Of a stretch of 50,366 nt of DNA, positions 16,736-25,337 are shown piece by piece. Source of the stretch: CAZNER01 sp964572065 (lineage in GTDB: Bacteria; Patescibacteriota; Dojkabacteria; JAHIVN01); the NCBI GenBank assembly GCA_964572065.1, contig CAZNER010000003.1:1-50366 (forward strand). The letters run 5' to 3'. The number at the start of each line of letters is the position of its first letter. The first letter of the stretch is position 1. The position numbers were made by a program, and so were the translations under genes. The notes under the pieces were generated by a model. The model was not told the DNA's origin, did no database searches, and saw nothing but the letters and a program-made list of their open reading frames with translations.

Positions 16736-17518
16736 TTAATTTTTATTAAATCTTTCTATAAATTCATCGGATATTTTTTCGTAAGCAATTGAGCCGGGAG
16801 CGGTTTTATCATAAAGAATAATTGGTTTTCCGTAGGATGGGGCTTCGCTTAATTTAACATTTCTTGGTATTACAGTTTTAAAAACTTTTTTCTTGAAAAA
16901 TTTTCTTACTTCTTCTTCGACTGCTTTTGACAATTTTGTTCTGGCATCGTACATTGTTAGTATGACACCTCCTACTTGTAGAGTACGATTTAGATTTTTT
17001 CTTATCATATCAATAGATTTTGATAATTGACTAAGACCTTCTAGAGCAAAGTATTCACATTGTATAGGTATAACGATCTTAGATGCAGCAACTAAGGCAT
17101 TTATAGTTAATAGACCTAAAGAAGGAGGGCAATCTATAAATATATAGTCATATTGCTGTCGAATTTGTTTTAGAGCTTTTTTCAATAGATTCTCTCGAGA
17201 TATTTTATTTACTATTTCAATTTCAGCTCCAGCTAAATCTAAGCTTGAAGGGACAAGAAAAAGATTTTCAATTTTTGTTGATTTAAAAGCACTTGATATG
17301 TTTTGATTTTCTATTAAAACATTATAGATAGTTGGAGATTTGTCCTTGTCTTTTTTTTCTTGTGGAAGTCTATAACCAATACCAGATGTTAAATTTGCTT
17401 GTGGATCAAGATCAATTAATAGTACTTTTTTGCCTTTTTTAGCAAGAAAAGCACTTAAATTTAATACAGTAGTAGTTTTACCAACTCCACCTTTTTGGTT
17501 AGTGAATGAAAAGATCAT
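16736..17518 (-). CDS. parA: Chromosome partitioning ATPase ParA (Soj)
   Basis: The 260-residue MinD/ParA-type ATPase segregates origins together with ParB. It has a deviant Walker A (FTNQKGGVGKTTTVLNL, signature Lys near the start of the motif), a Walker A' region with LLIDLDPQANLTSG, and FIDCPPSLGLLT as Walker B. The absence of an N-terminal HTH marks the short chromosomal type. It starts 13 bp after the stop of lepB, so lepB and parA are probably co-transcribed. Confidence 0.95.
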   Translation of the reverse strand: MIFSFTNQKGGVGKTTTVLNLSAFLAKKGKKVLLIDLDPQANLTSGIGYRLPQEKKDKDKSPTIYNVLIENQNISSAFKSTKIENLFLVPSSLDLAGAEIEIVNKISRENLLKKALKQIRQQYDYIFIDCPPSLGLLTINALVAASKIVIPIQCEYFALEGLSQLSKSIDMIRKNLNRTLQVGGVILTMYDARTKLSKAVEEEVRKFFKKKVFKTVIPRNVKLSEAPSYGKPIILYDKTAPGSIAYEKISDEFIERFNKN

Positions 17519-17531
17519 ATCTTATAAACAT

Positions 17532-18200
17532 TTATAGTTTTGTATAATATATATAGGATGAATTAGCATTAGTCTCGAGTTCTTCATATTTATGTCCTTT
17601 TATAGTACCGAATAAATCAAGCGGCCAGTATCTAAAAAACACTTTACCTTTCATTTGACTCCTGTTGATAAATCCTACAAGATTACTTCTTGAATCAGTA
17701 CTATTACCCCTATTGTCACCGAAACACACATATGAATCTTCTGGAACTTTCATCATTTGTCCTTCTGTAATGTAGTTTCCAGCTGAAGTTCGTGTTTCTT
17801 CGGGAAGATAAGTTTCATTAAGTTGTATACTATTTACATAGACATTGCCATTTTTTACCATAATAGTGTCTCCTCCGACAGCTACAATTCTTTTTATAAA
17901 ATCTTCCTGAGAAAGGAGATGTTTGAATACAACTACGTCTCCACGTTTATATTCACTTACTATATTTTTTAGTTTTGTTCCACCTAATAGTTGTATCATT
18001 TTGTTTGTTAATAGTAGCTCTGCATCGTGAAAATTAGGTTCCATAGACTGACCATGTACTTCATTTGGTGTTGCGATAAAAAGATAAATTACGACACATA
18101 TAGATAGAGCAATTACTATAGTCTGTAGAAGATCTATAAAAATATTTGATTCTGACTGAACGCTAGTATTTTGAATAAAAGGATTATCTTCGAATATCAT
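17532..18200 (-). CDS. lepB: Signal peptidase I
   Basis: LepB removes signal peptides of exported proteins at the membrane. The 222-residue protein has one N-terminal membrane helix (about 22-43), the catalytic serine S52 in GQSMEPN, and the catalytic lysine K103 in DFIKRIVAVGGD. The GDNRGNSTDSR box (box E) follows, with a final FFRYWP segment. A minus-strand TATAAT at 18217-18222 gives a predicted leader of only about 10 nt. It is the first gene of the lepB-parA run. Confidence 0.93.
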   Translation of the reverse strand: MIFEDNPFIQNTSVQSESNIFIDLLQTIVIALSICVVIYLFIATPNEVHGQSMEPNFHDAELLLTNKMIQLLGGTKLKNIVSEYKRGDVVVFKHLLSQEDFIKRIVAVGGDTIMVKNGNVYVNSIQLNETYLPEETRTSAGNYITEGQMMKVPEDSYVCFGDNRGNSTDSRSNLVGFINRSQMKGKVFFRYWPLDLFGTIKGHKYEELETNANSSYIYYTKL

Positions 18201-18285
18201 ATTTCTAATTTCATAAATTATAATTCAACTTTATAGTATACTATCTGAATAAATTAAGGTAAAGGAAAATTCATCCTGATAATAG

Positions 18286-19605
18286 TTATATATGTCTATT
18301 ATACCAAGTAACGATTCCATTACTTAGATACCTATCATCAATTTCAATTTTTTCTTCTTTGCCGTTAGTAACATTATAAATGTAGTAATTTTCAATGACG
18401 AGCTGAGTTTCATATTCTAGATTATTTGGATTGGTGCATTCTTTTGATTTGCATTCTCTAGTATTTCCATAGATGATTTTTTCACTCGTAAACCATACAG
18501 GGAGAATTGCATTATCTTTAAAATGAATGCTTTCATTTTCGTGTAGATCATATATATAACTTTTTCCTTTACTAGTTTCTTCCCAGAATAGGATTAAATC
18601 TTCTTGTGAGTTAGGATTATAAGAAGCTTCAGGTGAGTAATATAATTTTGATGAGGATTGTTCATCAATTTTTCTTATATAAAGATGTCCAGGTTCTAAA
18701 TTTGAATATTTCCTATACACAATTCTATTGTTATCTATCCATGAAGGCATTGTAGCATTTTTGATTTGATCTATTTTTACTCCATCTAGATTATAAATAT
18801 TTATAGTGAAATTTGTACCCGATTCAGATGATGTATTTAGATAGTATATTTTATCTTGATCTGGAGAAAATTTTAACTGTTTGTCATCTTCAATAAAATT
18901 GTTTCTTTGATTATTTGATGTTTGAATTTCAGCTATTTGTTTATCGCCAGATTCATTTTTATAATGGACAGATATTTTATTTGAGTTGTTATCTAATGCA
19001 GAATATGCATAAATCTCAGCGTTAGACCATGTTAGCTGTTGTAATTTTGAGTTATTACTAATGATCTTAACTACTTTAATATATTGTGTTTCTCTGTTTA
19101 ATCTTAATATTTCACAGTCATAATTAAGGACATCATCCTGGCATCTGAAAAATCCTAGATTATTCTCATCAATTAGCTCTAATTCTTTTATCTTTATTCC
19201 TTCAAATTTTAAATAATCAGTTAATTTTTTTTGATTATTACCAGATATATCTGATTCGTATATATTAAAACCGTCTGTATAGAAGATTTTATTTTTAAGC
19301 GATGCAGGGGTATTTCCAATGGAAGTATCATTTTGTTCTTTAACATTTTGAGTTTCAACACCCAATACTTCATTATCTTCTTGATTTTTTTCATCTTTAG
19401 GTTTGAAATTTAGGTATGCGAATACAATAGCTATGATTATTAATATAAGAAGGATTGTTAAAAACATCATTTGAAATTTAGTCTTCTGAATGATAGAAGT
19501 TTGTTTATTTGTAGGTTTTCTTTCTGTAGTTTTTTTTATATCAGATATTATAGGTGGGGTTTCTTGAGTTTCATCTTCAGGTGAAGGAATTGTAAATTCT
19601 TGCAT
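18286..19605 (-). CDS. Membrane-anchored TolB-like beta-propeller protein
   Basis: The 439-residue protein has a disordered cytoplasmic N-terminus, one membrane helix (about 46-66), and then repeated blades of the TolB/WD40-like kind (KIFYTDGFNIYESDISGNNQ, LKFSPDQDKIYYLNT, NIYNLDGVKI). It resembles the protein at 26922-28151 in layout. Both have a short acidic linker with LG-ET after the helix and a shared C-terminal motif C-x-NPN-LE (CTNPNNLEYE here, CNPNDLETES there). These are therefore probably paralogues. TolB propellers bind proteins or peptidoglycan-linked partners; no Tol/Pal genes are in the window. The function is unknown. Confidence 0.7.
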   Translation of the reverse strand: MQEFTIPSPEDETQETPPIISDIKKTTERKPTNKQTSIIQKTKFQMMFLTILLILIIIAIVFAYLNFKPKDEKNQEDNEVLGVETQNVKEQNDTSIGNTPASLKNKIFYTDGFNIYESDISGNNQKKLTDYLKFEGIKIKELELIDENNLGFFRCQDDVLNYDCEILRLNRETQYIKVVKIISNNSKLQQLTWSNAEIYAYSALDNNSNKISVHYKNESGDKQIAEIQTSNNQRNNFIEDDKQLKFSPDQDKIYYLNTSSESGTNFTINIYNLDGVKIDQIKNATMPSWIDNNRIVYRKYSNLEPGHLYIRKIDEQSSSKLYYSPEASYNPNSQEDLILFWEETSKGKSYIYDLHENESIHFKDNAILPVWFTSEKIIYGNTRECKSKECTNPNNLEYETQLVIENYYIYNVTNGKEEKIEIDDRYLSNGIVTWYNRHI

Positions 19606-19717
19606 TGGCAGAGTAATAATATATAGTTATTTCATTATACATTAATTTTTGTTTATTAAAAATAGAAGTTGTGATGTTGTGTAATTTACTTAATGAAACA
19701 ATTACGATTAGAATAAA

Positions 19718-20533
19718 TTATTGTTTTCTTACCCAAAGGAAGAGCCACGGAGGTGCACAGGATATATAATGATCCCATGTTCCGGGTTTAGCGTTAAAAT
19801 TATTGCCGGTATATTCATCCAAATATACAATATTGAATCCTCTTTTAATTAATCCATTGATAATGGATGATAAAGTATGTTTGAATTCTTGTGGACTCTT
19901 CATTTTTACTCTTTTCCCATTTTTATCTGAATAATTCCAATTTGGGTCATTAGTTTTAATTTTAGATCCATCTTTATAAGGTTGCCAGATAGGGTATCCT
20001 TTACCTTTCCATAGTTCGTTCTTTTTCCATTGATTTCCCCAGCAACCATCTTTCCAAGTACCATGAACAAAAGGATTGTGAAACATTAGATGATAAACTC
20101 CTTCTCTTTTTAGTACTCTTGTAACCTCATCAAATAACTTATTAATTCTTTGTATATAATTTATAGAGTAAGGTTGATATATAACATCAAATTCATTATC
20201 TCTAAATTTAGATAGATCTCGCATATCAGATTTTACAGTTTTAATATCTAATGAAAGTTTTTCAGCTACTAATTTATCTTTTTTTAGTTGTCCAGAACTG
20301 AAGTCAACTACAGTTACTTTGGCTCCAAGAATCGCAAATCCAACACTTTGTTGTCCGCCTCCCGATGCTAAGCATAAAACTTTTTTACCTTTTAAATTAC
20401 CTAAGATGTTGTTTTTATCTAACCATTCTTTTGCTTTTTGGGGATTTAGATTTAGTTTGGGTCGAGAACAAGGAACTCCGGATTTAACCATCTTGTTCCA
20501 TTGTTTTTCATTTTCTTTTGTGATTTTGTCCAT
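19718..20533 (-). CDS. Class I SAM-dependent methyltransferase
   Basis: The 271-residue protein has motif I as KVLCLASGGGQQS at about residues 51-63 with an unusual ASGGGQQ loop, then VTVVDFS (motif II), VKSDMRDL and FDVIYQPYSINYI (motif IV). The C-terminal part has many Trp and aromatic residues (WGNQW, WKGKGYPIW) and may hold the substrate site. The N-terminal NEKQWNKMVKSG and Trp-rich tail set it apart from simple methyltransferase-11 proteins. A TATGAT -10-like box ends 8 nt before the ATG, so the mRNA may be leaderless. The substrate is unknown. Confidence 0.8.
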   Translation of the reverse strand: MDKITKENEKQWNKMVKSGVPCSRPKLNLNPQKAKEWLDKNNILGNLKGKKVLCLASGGGQQSVGFAILGAKVTVVDFSSGQLKKDKLVAEKLSLDIKTVKSDMRDLSKFRDNEFDVIYQPYSINYIQRINKLFDEVTRVLKREGVYHLMFHNPFVHGTWKDGCWGNQWKKNELWKGKGYPIWQPYKDGSKIKTNDPNWNYSDKNGKRVKMKSPQEFKHTLSSIINGLIKRGFNIVYLDEYTGNNFNAKPGTWDHYISCAPPWLFLWVRKQ

Positions 20534-20600
20534 TTAAAAAAATCATAATTTAAAATAAGTATTAAGCATTAGGTATTTTATTACTGAGAGAGATTCACTT

Positions 20601-20690
20601 AGACTCTGCTCGATTCGATTGAGTTCATCGAAGTCTCAAAGAGCGGCTCGTCGTGAGCAAGTCCTGAATGTAATGAAGGATGAGTCGAAC
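20601..20690. repeat. GC-richer imperfect dyad element next to tRNA-Ser
   Basis: The stretch is clearly richer in G and C than its surroundings. AGACT at 20601-20605 pairs with AGTCT at 20632-20636 and TCGAT just inside pairs with ATCGA. A second small hairpin, GCTC-GTCGT-GAGC, and a run with GATGAGTCGAACGG follow, up to the tRNA. It resembles interspersed palindromic elements with TTCGA-type cores found in many bacterial genomes. It is not coding. Confidence 0.45.
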
Positions 20691-20777
20691 GGAGAAGGAG
20701 GGATTCGAACCCCCGGTCCGTCAATGACGGACATCGCTTTTCGAGAGCGACCCTTTCGACCACTCAGGCACCTCTCC
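20690..20777 (-). tRNA. tRNA-Ser, anticodon CGA
   Basis: The cloverleaf reads on the minus strand. The acceptor pairs GGAGAGG with CTTCTCC (one GU pair), the anticodon loop is CTCGAAA with anticodon CGA (codon UCG), a long class II variable arm is built from GTCCGTC and GACGGAC, and the T-arm carries GGTTCGAATCC. The discriminator base is G, as for tRNA-Ser. CCA is not encoded. Confidence 0.95.
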
Positions 20778-20799
20778 TTATAAAAGCATATTTAGTTTT

Positions 20800-20922
20800 A
20801 AAAAAGCTTACTCGTTTCTAAGACCACTTCCTCCATGGGCAGACTAATTCGGGTAAGTTTATCCTTCGCATATACGCTTGGATTCTCTAACCCCTCATTG
20901 AGCAGCCATCTCTCCTTTATTT
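20800..20922 (-). ncRNA. Small structured RNA of uncertain identity upstream of tRNA-Ser
   Basis: A consensus -10 on the minus strand (20928-20933) lies 5-10 nt before this stretch. The 3' part can fold with CTTACCCG pairing to CGAGTAAG (7 of 8) and is followed by TTTTTT, like an intrinsic terminator. The 5' end begins GGAGAGATGGCTG, which equals a normal tRNA-Ser 5' end, but no T-arm follows. An internal GTCTGCCC..AGGAAGTGGTC segment weakly recalls the SRP RNA apical domain, and SRP RNA genes often sit next to tRNA-Ser. The choice between SRP RNA, a decayed tRNA and a new RNA is open. Confidence 0.4.
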
Positions 20923-20927
20923 TTTAC

Positions 20928-20933
20928 ATTATA
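20928..20933 (-). promoter_or_regulatory. Consensus -10 box for the small RNA next to tRNA-Ser
   Basis: On the minus strand this reads TATAAT. Transcription would begin near 20920 and read the structured RNA and perhaps tRNA-Ser. It lies between the stop of the 20944-21672 gene and the RNA. A convincing -35 was not found. Confidence 0.4.
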
Positions 20934-20943
20934 GCATTAAAAT

Positions 20944-21672
20944 TTATATTTTTTGACAAATAGCTATAACACCTGAAGCATTTTGAAGTCTTGAAACAAA
21001 ATTCTCTGTACACCATTTTCTATTCTTAAGCTTTTGTATTCTTTCGGATATAGGCAAACCTATATTCTCTTCAAGAAAAACTGATAAATTTGGACGTTTT
21101 GATAAGAACCAAGATGCGAAATTTTTTAAAACAGGTGATTTTGAAGGATTATTCAAATAATAGGATTTTATCCTAAATCCTGCTTCTGTTATTTTATTAT
21201 ATAGATTTTTAGGGTCGTATCTCCTTATATGATTTACTTTGGCATCGAACTTTGTCCAGTATTTCATGTTGAGAGGAACAGAAAGAGAAAAATGTGCTTC
21301 AGGCTTCAATACTCTATTTATCTCTTTTAGAACTTTGGTATCATTCTTAATATGTTCAAGAATCTCTGAAGCGTTAATTAAATCGAAAGATTTTGATTTA
21401 TACGGAAGATTCTGAGCATCACCACAATGACAGATACCGCCTTTTTGAGCTAGAGTTTCTAATGCAGACTGACTTAGATCTAGGAAATATGATCCTTTGA
21501 CTGGAATTCTTGGTCTTATACCGCAGCCGATATCAAGTAGCATAGGATTCTTGGAAGGAATTAAGCTTTTAAATTTTTCCCAAGTAATCCAAAATTTACA
21601 ACTTTTAATTTTTTTGCTTTTCCGCTTCCAAAGTTTTGAATATAGTCTAGAATTTTTAGCAGTATTGTTCAT
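20944..21672 (-). CDS. Class I SAM-dependent methyltransferase
   Basis: The 242-residue protein has motif I LLDIGCG at residues 45-51, motif II YFLDLSQSALE, GDAQNLPYKSKSFDLI (motif IV region) and LEHIKND with LKEINRVLKPEAHFSLSVP, the common pattern of methyltransferase-11 enzymes acting on quinones, lipids or sugars. The basic N-terminus (SKLWKRKSKKIK) is unusual. The substrate is unknown. A TATAAG-type -10 lies about 10 nt before the ATG. Confidence 0.82.
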   Translation of the reverse strand: MNNTAKNSRLYSKLWKRKSKKIKSCKFWITWEKFKSLIPSKNPMLLDIGCGIRPRIPVKGSYFLDLSQSALETLAQKGGICHCGDAQNLPYKSKSFDLINASEILEHIKNDTKVLKEINRVLKPEAHFSLSVPLNMKYWTKFDAKVNHIRRYDPKNLYNKITEAGFRIKSYYLNNPSKSPVLKNFASWFLSKRPNLSVFLEENIGLPISERIQKLKNRKWCTENFVSRLQNASGVIAICQKI

Positions 21673-21849
21673 TTTGTAATTTCTTATATAAATGATTGAA
21701 GTATTATATTAGAAATTTAAAAGTTTTTGAAATAGGATTGTTTATTGGGTATTTAGAAATTTATGATTGATAGGTCGGTTTATTATGTGAGTTTTATCTT
21801 TTTACTTTCGAAAGTAGTATTCACTGTCTGTATTTAATACAGGAAGATA

Positions 21850-21923
21850 TGCCGGCGAAGAGAGTCGAACTCTCAACCTTTCGCTCCGCAAGCGAATGCT
21901 CTATCCAGTTAAGCTACGCCGGC
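21850..21923 (-). tRNA. tRNA-Arg, anticodon GCG
   Basis: On the minus strand the acceptor GCCGGCG pairs with CGCCGGC, the D-arm is GCTTAACTGGATAGAGC, the anticodon stem is TTCGC with GCGAA, and the loop is TTGCGGA, giving anticodon GCG (codon CGC). The T-arm carries TTCGACT and the discriminator is A. CCA is not encoded. Bacteria usually read CGY codons with an ACG tRNA edited to inosine, so GCG is worth noting. Confidence 0.92.
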
Positions 21924-22092
21924 TTCTAATTCAGTTTACAAATATCCAATTGAGCTACAAATGCAATTTACTATACTAATTATATCATTATTTACTTATC
22001 TGTCTTATGTAATATTAAACGAATTTTTTTATTCAAAATAATCGAATTGATATTTAGTAGGTATAATTAAGAATTATTTTGTATAAAAGTAA

Positions 22093-22734
22093 TTATTTTG
22101 AGGTTTTTTTCTTAGGTTTTTTCTTGTTATATTTAAATAGGTGAGAATATTTTTCAGGATTTACCATTTCACCATCAGCCATTTTAGAAATCCATCCTTG
22201 TTTTTCCTCATATTCTCTATAATCTAATTTTTTACCAAGTAATTTAACAACTGGAATCTCGCTCTTTCTGCCTATCAACATAGTTAGACGGTGAGGGAAC
22301 TTAAATTTAGTTGTAATATATAGTATCTTATAGCCAGCTTTATCAGCAATCTGGAAATTATCTAGATCGTCCCATTTGTAAAGAGTATCAAAAGATTTGA
22401 CTCCTTTATTTAATATTTGATGCTCTACAGTTCTTGGGGTAATTGATCCAAGTAGGAATGAAATTAATACTATTACACATATTACTAGTATTGCTATAAA
22501 ATCTTGCAGAAAAGCGAAAAAGAGTATAAAGAGCAGTGCTATAATAGCAATTTTGAGAAACCATGGTTTATCACGTTTTTTAAAAACTCTTTCAGGTGCC
22601 TGCCATTTATAAAGTACTTTTGAGGGAATTAAATTTTCTCTCTTTTTAGGTTTTTTCTTTTTCTTCATACTTTCAGCAATTTCTTTTTCAAGCTCCTCAA
22701 TTCGTTTTTGAAGTTTTTTAATTTCAGGTTTCAC
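22093..22734 (-). CDS. Two-helix membrane protein with N-terminal coiled coil, unknown function
   Basis: The 213-residue protein opens with a coiled coil (about 3-22, IKKLQKRIEELEKEI), a Lys-rich stretch and a KVLYKWQAPERVFKKR segment. Two adjacent membrane helices follow (about 62-98), then a cytoplasmic C-terminal domain of beta character (about 105-195) that might be a PH-like fold, ending in a KKKPKKK tail. Both ends should be cytoplasmic. I do not recognise a named family. It lies 24 bp downstream of the large VWA protein and may be co-transcribed with it. Confidence 0.7.
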   Translation of the reverse strand: MKPEIKKLQKRIEELEKEIAESMKKKKKPKKRENLIPSKVLYKWQAPERVFKKRDKPWFLKIAIIALLFILFFAFLQDFIAILVICVIVLISFLLGSITPRTVEHQILNKGVKSFDTLYKWDDLDNFQIADKAGYKILYITTKFKFPHRLTMLIGRKSEIPVVKLLGKKLDYREYEEKQGWISKMADGEMVNPEKYSHLFKYNKKKPKKKTSK

Positions 22735-22758
22735 TTTATATAAATTATAATTTATATA

Positions 22759-25224
22759 TTAGTTTTTACTCTTTTTCTTTCTTTTATTTTTATTATTCTT
22801 ATTGTTTTCAAAGATTAACATTAAAGGTAATGGTAATGCAAGACATAAACCGAATAAAATTTTTATATAGATTAGAGTTTCCCCTGTTCTTGCTAAATTA
22901 GCACCTAAAATTCTTGCCCAATTACTAATATTCTCAATTATTCCTTCATCAGTATCTAAATTTATTCCTTCTAGATTATCAGAATCAGAGATAATTGATA
23001 TAGTATAGTCGTCAGATATTGGGTCGAAATTAGTTCCATCTTTATCTTGCCAATTGATAAGTGCCGAATTAAGATGATTTCCGATAATGCAGTCATCCCC
23101 TATTTCAGATTCAAAGGTAAGTTCAATACTTGTGTTAACTGATATATTTCCTAAATCCCATGATAAATAGTCTGAAATTGTAGGTGAGTTGAATTCATTT
23201 CCATTCATTTTTACTGATTGATTCATATATTCAAGACAAGTTGGTAATTCATCATTAAGATTTACATTGAAAGCATCAGCATTACTGTTATTTGTTACCG
23301 TTATTTTATAGATGATTTTTTCGTCAAGTTTATATGTTGTCTTATCTGCTTCTTTAGTAATTTCTAATACTGGATCTAAGGTGGCTATCAACTCATGGTA
23401 AGCGGAGTTATTTTCATTATTAAGGTCAGGTTTACGAGAGGAAATTGTCGACTCATTAGGTATGATTGTAGTTGATGATGGAAGTTGTTTGTTAACTTTA
23501 GCTGTATATGTAAGTGTTTTTGTTTCTCCTGCATTTAATTTATCTACTGTCCAGATGATATTTCCGCTTTGTACATATCCATCGTTTGGGTTAAGTGAAA
23601 GATTAATTTCATCATAATTATCTGTAACTAGAACGTTTTCAGCATTAAGATTACCATTATTTTTTATAGTCAATGTATATAATATATCACCGTCAGGATA
23701 TGTATAGAATGGGGGATCCGACTGTTTTGTAATAGATAAATCAGGAGCATAGGGAATTATTGTTTCATCTGTAGCTTCTAATGTATATACATTAGAAGTT
23801 TGAAGTCTGGATATATTCAATAGTGTATATAAACCTGGTTCAAGATTATTATTTACATTTCCTGAAAAACTTAGATTTATTGAGTTATTCCAGTCACTTC
23901 CTGTGGGTTGGAAAGATCCGTCTAGCATAAAACCGTTACTATTATTATCCCAAAGAATCGAATTACTATTTGTGACCAAATAACCTTCATTATTTATACT
24001 GCTGGTATTTAGTTCAAAATATTGCTCCGGAAGGATGTCTTCAAAAATTACATTATAGGCATTGCCTGTACCTAAGTTTTGAGCATTTATAGAATAGTTT
24101 AGTGATTCACCAGGTAAAGCCTCTTCTTTATTATCAGTTTTGGTTATTATGAAATTTGGAGCATGAATAGTTGTTATTATATTAGAACTTTCTGCTGAAT
24201 CACCTGCACTGTTAGATACATTTGCTGTTAAGTCAATTATATCAAGATCATTTGCATTGTTATTTATTCTTATCGAAAAATTTAGTAGTGCAGTTTCTTG
24301 ACATTTAAGAGTACCCAGATTCCAGTTGAGTTTGCCTTGATTAAAAGTTCCTTGTGAACTGATACTCTCTATATCAATGATATTTTCTATTGAGCTTAAA
24401 TCTATCGAAACTTGTGTATCTGGTGAATTACTTTGTAGGTTTTCGGCTATTGATTGATATATTTGTATCATATCTAAACCTGTTTCTGCCCAAAAGTAAT
24501 TGCCTGGTCCTGGAGAAGCTATTTCCTGCATAAGGTTTTGATCAGCATAATTACCATAGGCTATGGAAATTATTCGTATGCCTTGATTTTTAGCTTCATC
24601 AGCCTTTTCGATGGTATATTGTTTTGGGTCAACTTCAGTTGGTCTGTTTGCCTGTCCATCTGTAAAGATTATTATTACTGTTGTGGCTTCAGGATTATGG
24701 CGTGATGAAACCAACTCATCTTTAGCAGTTTCAATACCGTCAGCGATATTTGTCATTCCTCCTGCTGATAATGAATTAATTGAATTGATTAGATCTGTTC
24801 TTGAGTTTGTTAAACTTTGAATTAATGAAGCTGAACTATCGTATGCTACTATTCCTGATTGATCTTTTGCAAGATTAATATTGTCAATAAAAGTTATACC
24901 TGCTTGTTTCGCACCATCGATTAGATTTAGCATACTTCCAGATTTATCAAATACTAGAATTGAGTCAACAGGTGTTTCTGTGCATTCAGTATTATTTTTA
25001 ATTGACACTTGGTAGTTTATAGTTTGTGCTCCATCTGAAGGATTATCTGATTGAATATCGTTTTTATCTACTTCGAGTTCTATAGTTAAATTTGATTCCT
25101 TACCTGTTTCAGGAAGTTCGATGTTTTTTGAGACATGGATAGGGATAATTAAGACAGCAATTCCGAGTATAAAACAAATTGAGAATATTCTATATTTTAA
25201 TTTTTTTGAGGTAAACAATTTCAT
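22759..25224 (-). CDS. Large surface protein: VWA domain, DUF11 repeats, sortase-like LARTG tail
   Basis: The 821-residue protein has an N-terminal signal/anchor helix (about 11-29). A von Willebrand A domain follows (about 85-265) with a complete MIDAS: DKSGS at 93-97, the Thr in GGMTNIADG, and the Asp in IFTDGQ. Then come at least three DUF11-type repeats (for example ITKTDNKEEALPGESLNYSI, ITKQSDPPFYTYPDG, ITKEADKTTYKLDEK). The C-terminus has LARTG at 777-781, a hydrophobic helix and a Lys/Arg-rich tail, the layout of a cell-wall sorting signal of the LAXTG type. It is probably an adhesin. A TATAAA box ends 8 nt before the ATG. Confidence 0.85.
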   Translation of the reverse strand: MKLFTSKKLKYRIFSICFILGIAVLIIPIHVSKNIELPETGKESNLTIELEVDKNDIQSDNPSDGAQTINYQVSIKNNTECTETPVDSILVFDKSGSMLNLIDGAKQAGITFIDNINLAKDQSGIVAYDSSASLIQSLTNSRTDLINSINSLSAGGMTNIADGIETAKDELVSSRHNPEATTVIIIFTDGQANRPTEVDPKQYTIEKADEAKNQGIRIISIAYGNYADQNLMQEIASPGPGNYFWAETGLDMIQIYQSIAENLQSNSPDTQVSIDLSSIENIIDIESISSQGTFNQGKLNWNLGTLKCQETALLNFSIRINNNANDLDIIDLTANVSNSAGDSAESSNIITTIHAPNFIITKTDNKEEALPGESLNYSINAQNLGTGNAYNVIFEDILPEQYFELNTSSINNEGYLVTNSNSILWDNNSNGFMLDGSFQPTGSDWNNSINLSFSGNVNNNLEPGLYTLLNISRLQTSNVYTLEATDETIIPYAPDLSITKQSDPPFYTYPDGDILYTLTIKNNGNLNAENVLVTDNYDEINLSLNPNDGYVQSGNIIWTVDKLNAGETKTLTYTAKVNKQLPSSTTIIPNESTISSRKPDLNNENNSAYHELIATLDPVLEITKEADKTTYKLDEKIIYKITVTNNSNADAFNVNLNDELPTCLEYMNQSVKMNGNEFNSPTISDYLSWDLGNISVNTSIELTFESEIGDDCIIGNHLNSALINWQDKDGTNFDPISDDYTISIISDSDNLEGINLDTDEGIIENISNWARILGANLARTGETLIYIKILFGLCLALPLPLMLIFENNKNNKNKRKKKSKN

Positions 25225-25232
25225 ATATTAAT

Positions 25233-25238
25233 TTTATA
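25233..25238 (-). promoter_or_regulatory. -10-like box of the VWA gene, predicting a leaderless mRNA
   Basis: On the minus strand this reads TATAAA. It ends 8 nt before the ATG at 25224, so transcription would begin on or next to the start codon. No Shine-Dalgarno sequence is present. Confidence 0.4.
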
Positions 25239-25337
25239 ATCAATACGGGTAGCAGTTTAAAATTATTAAGCAATATTACATTTAATATAGCATAAAAGTA
25301 GAAAGTGTGAAAGAAACTGAAGTGAAAATATTCATTA

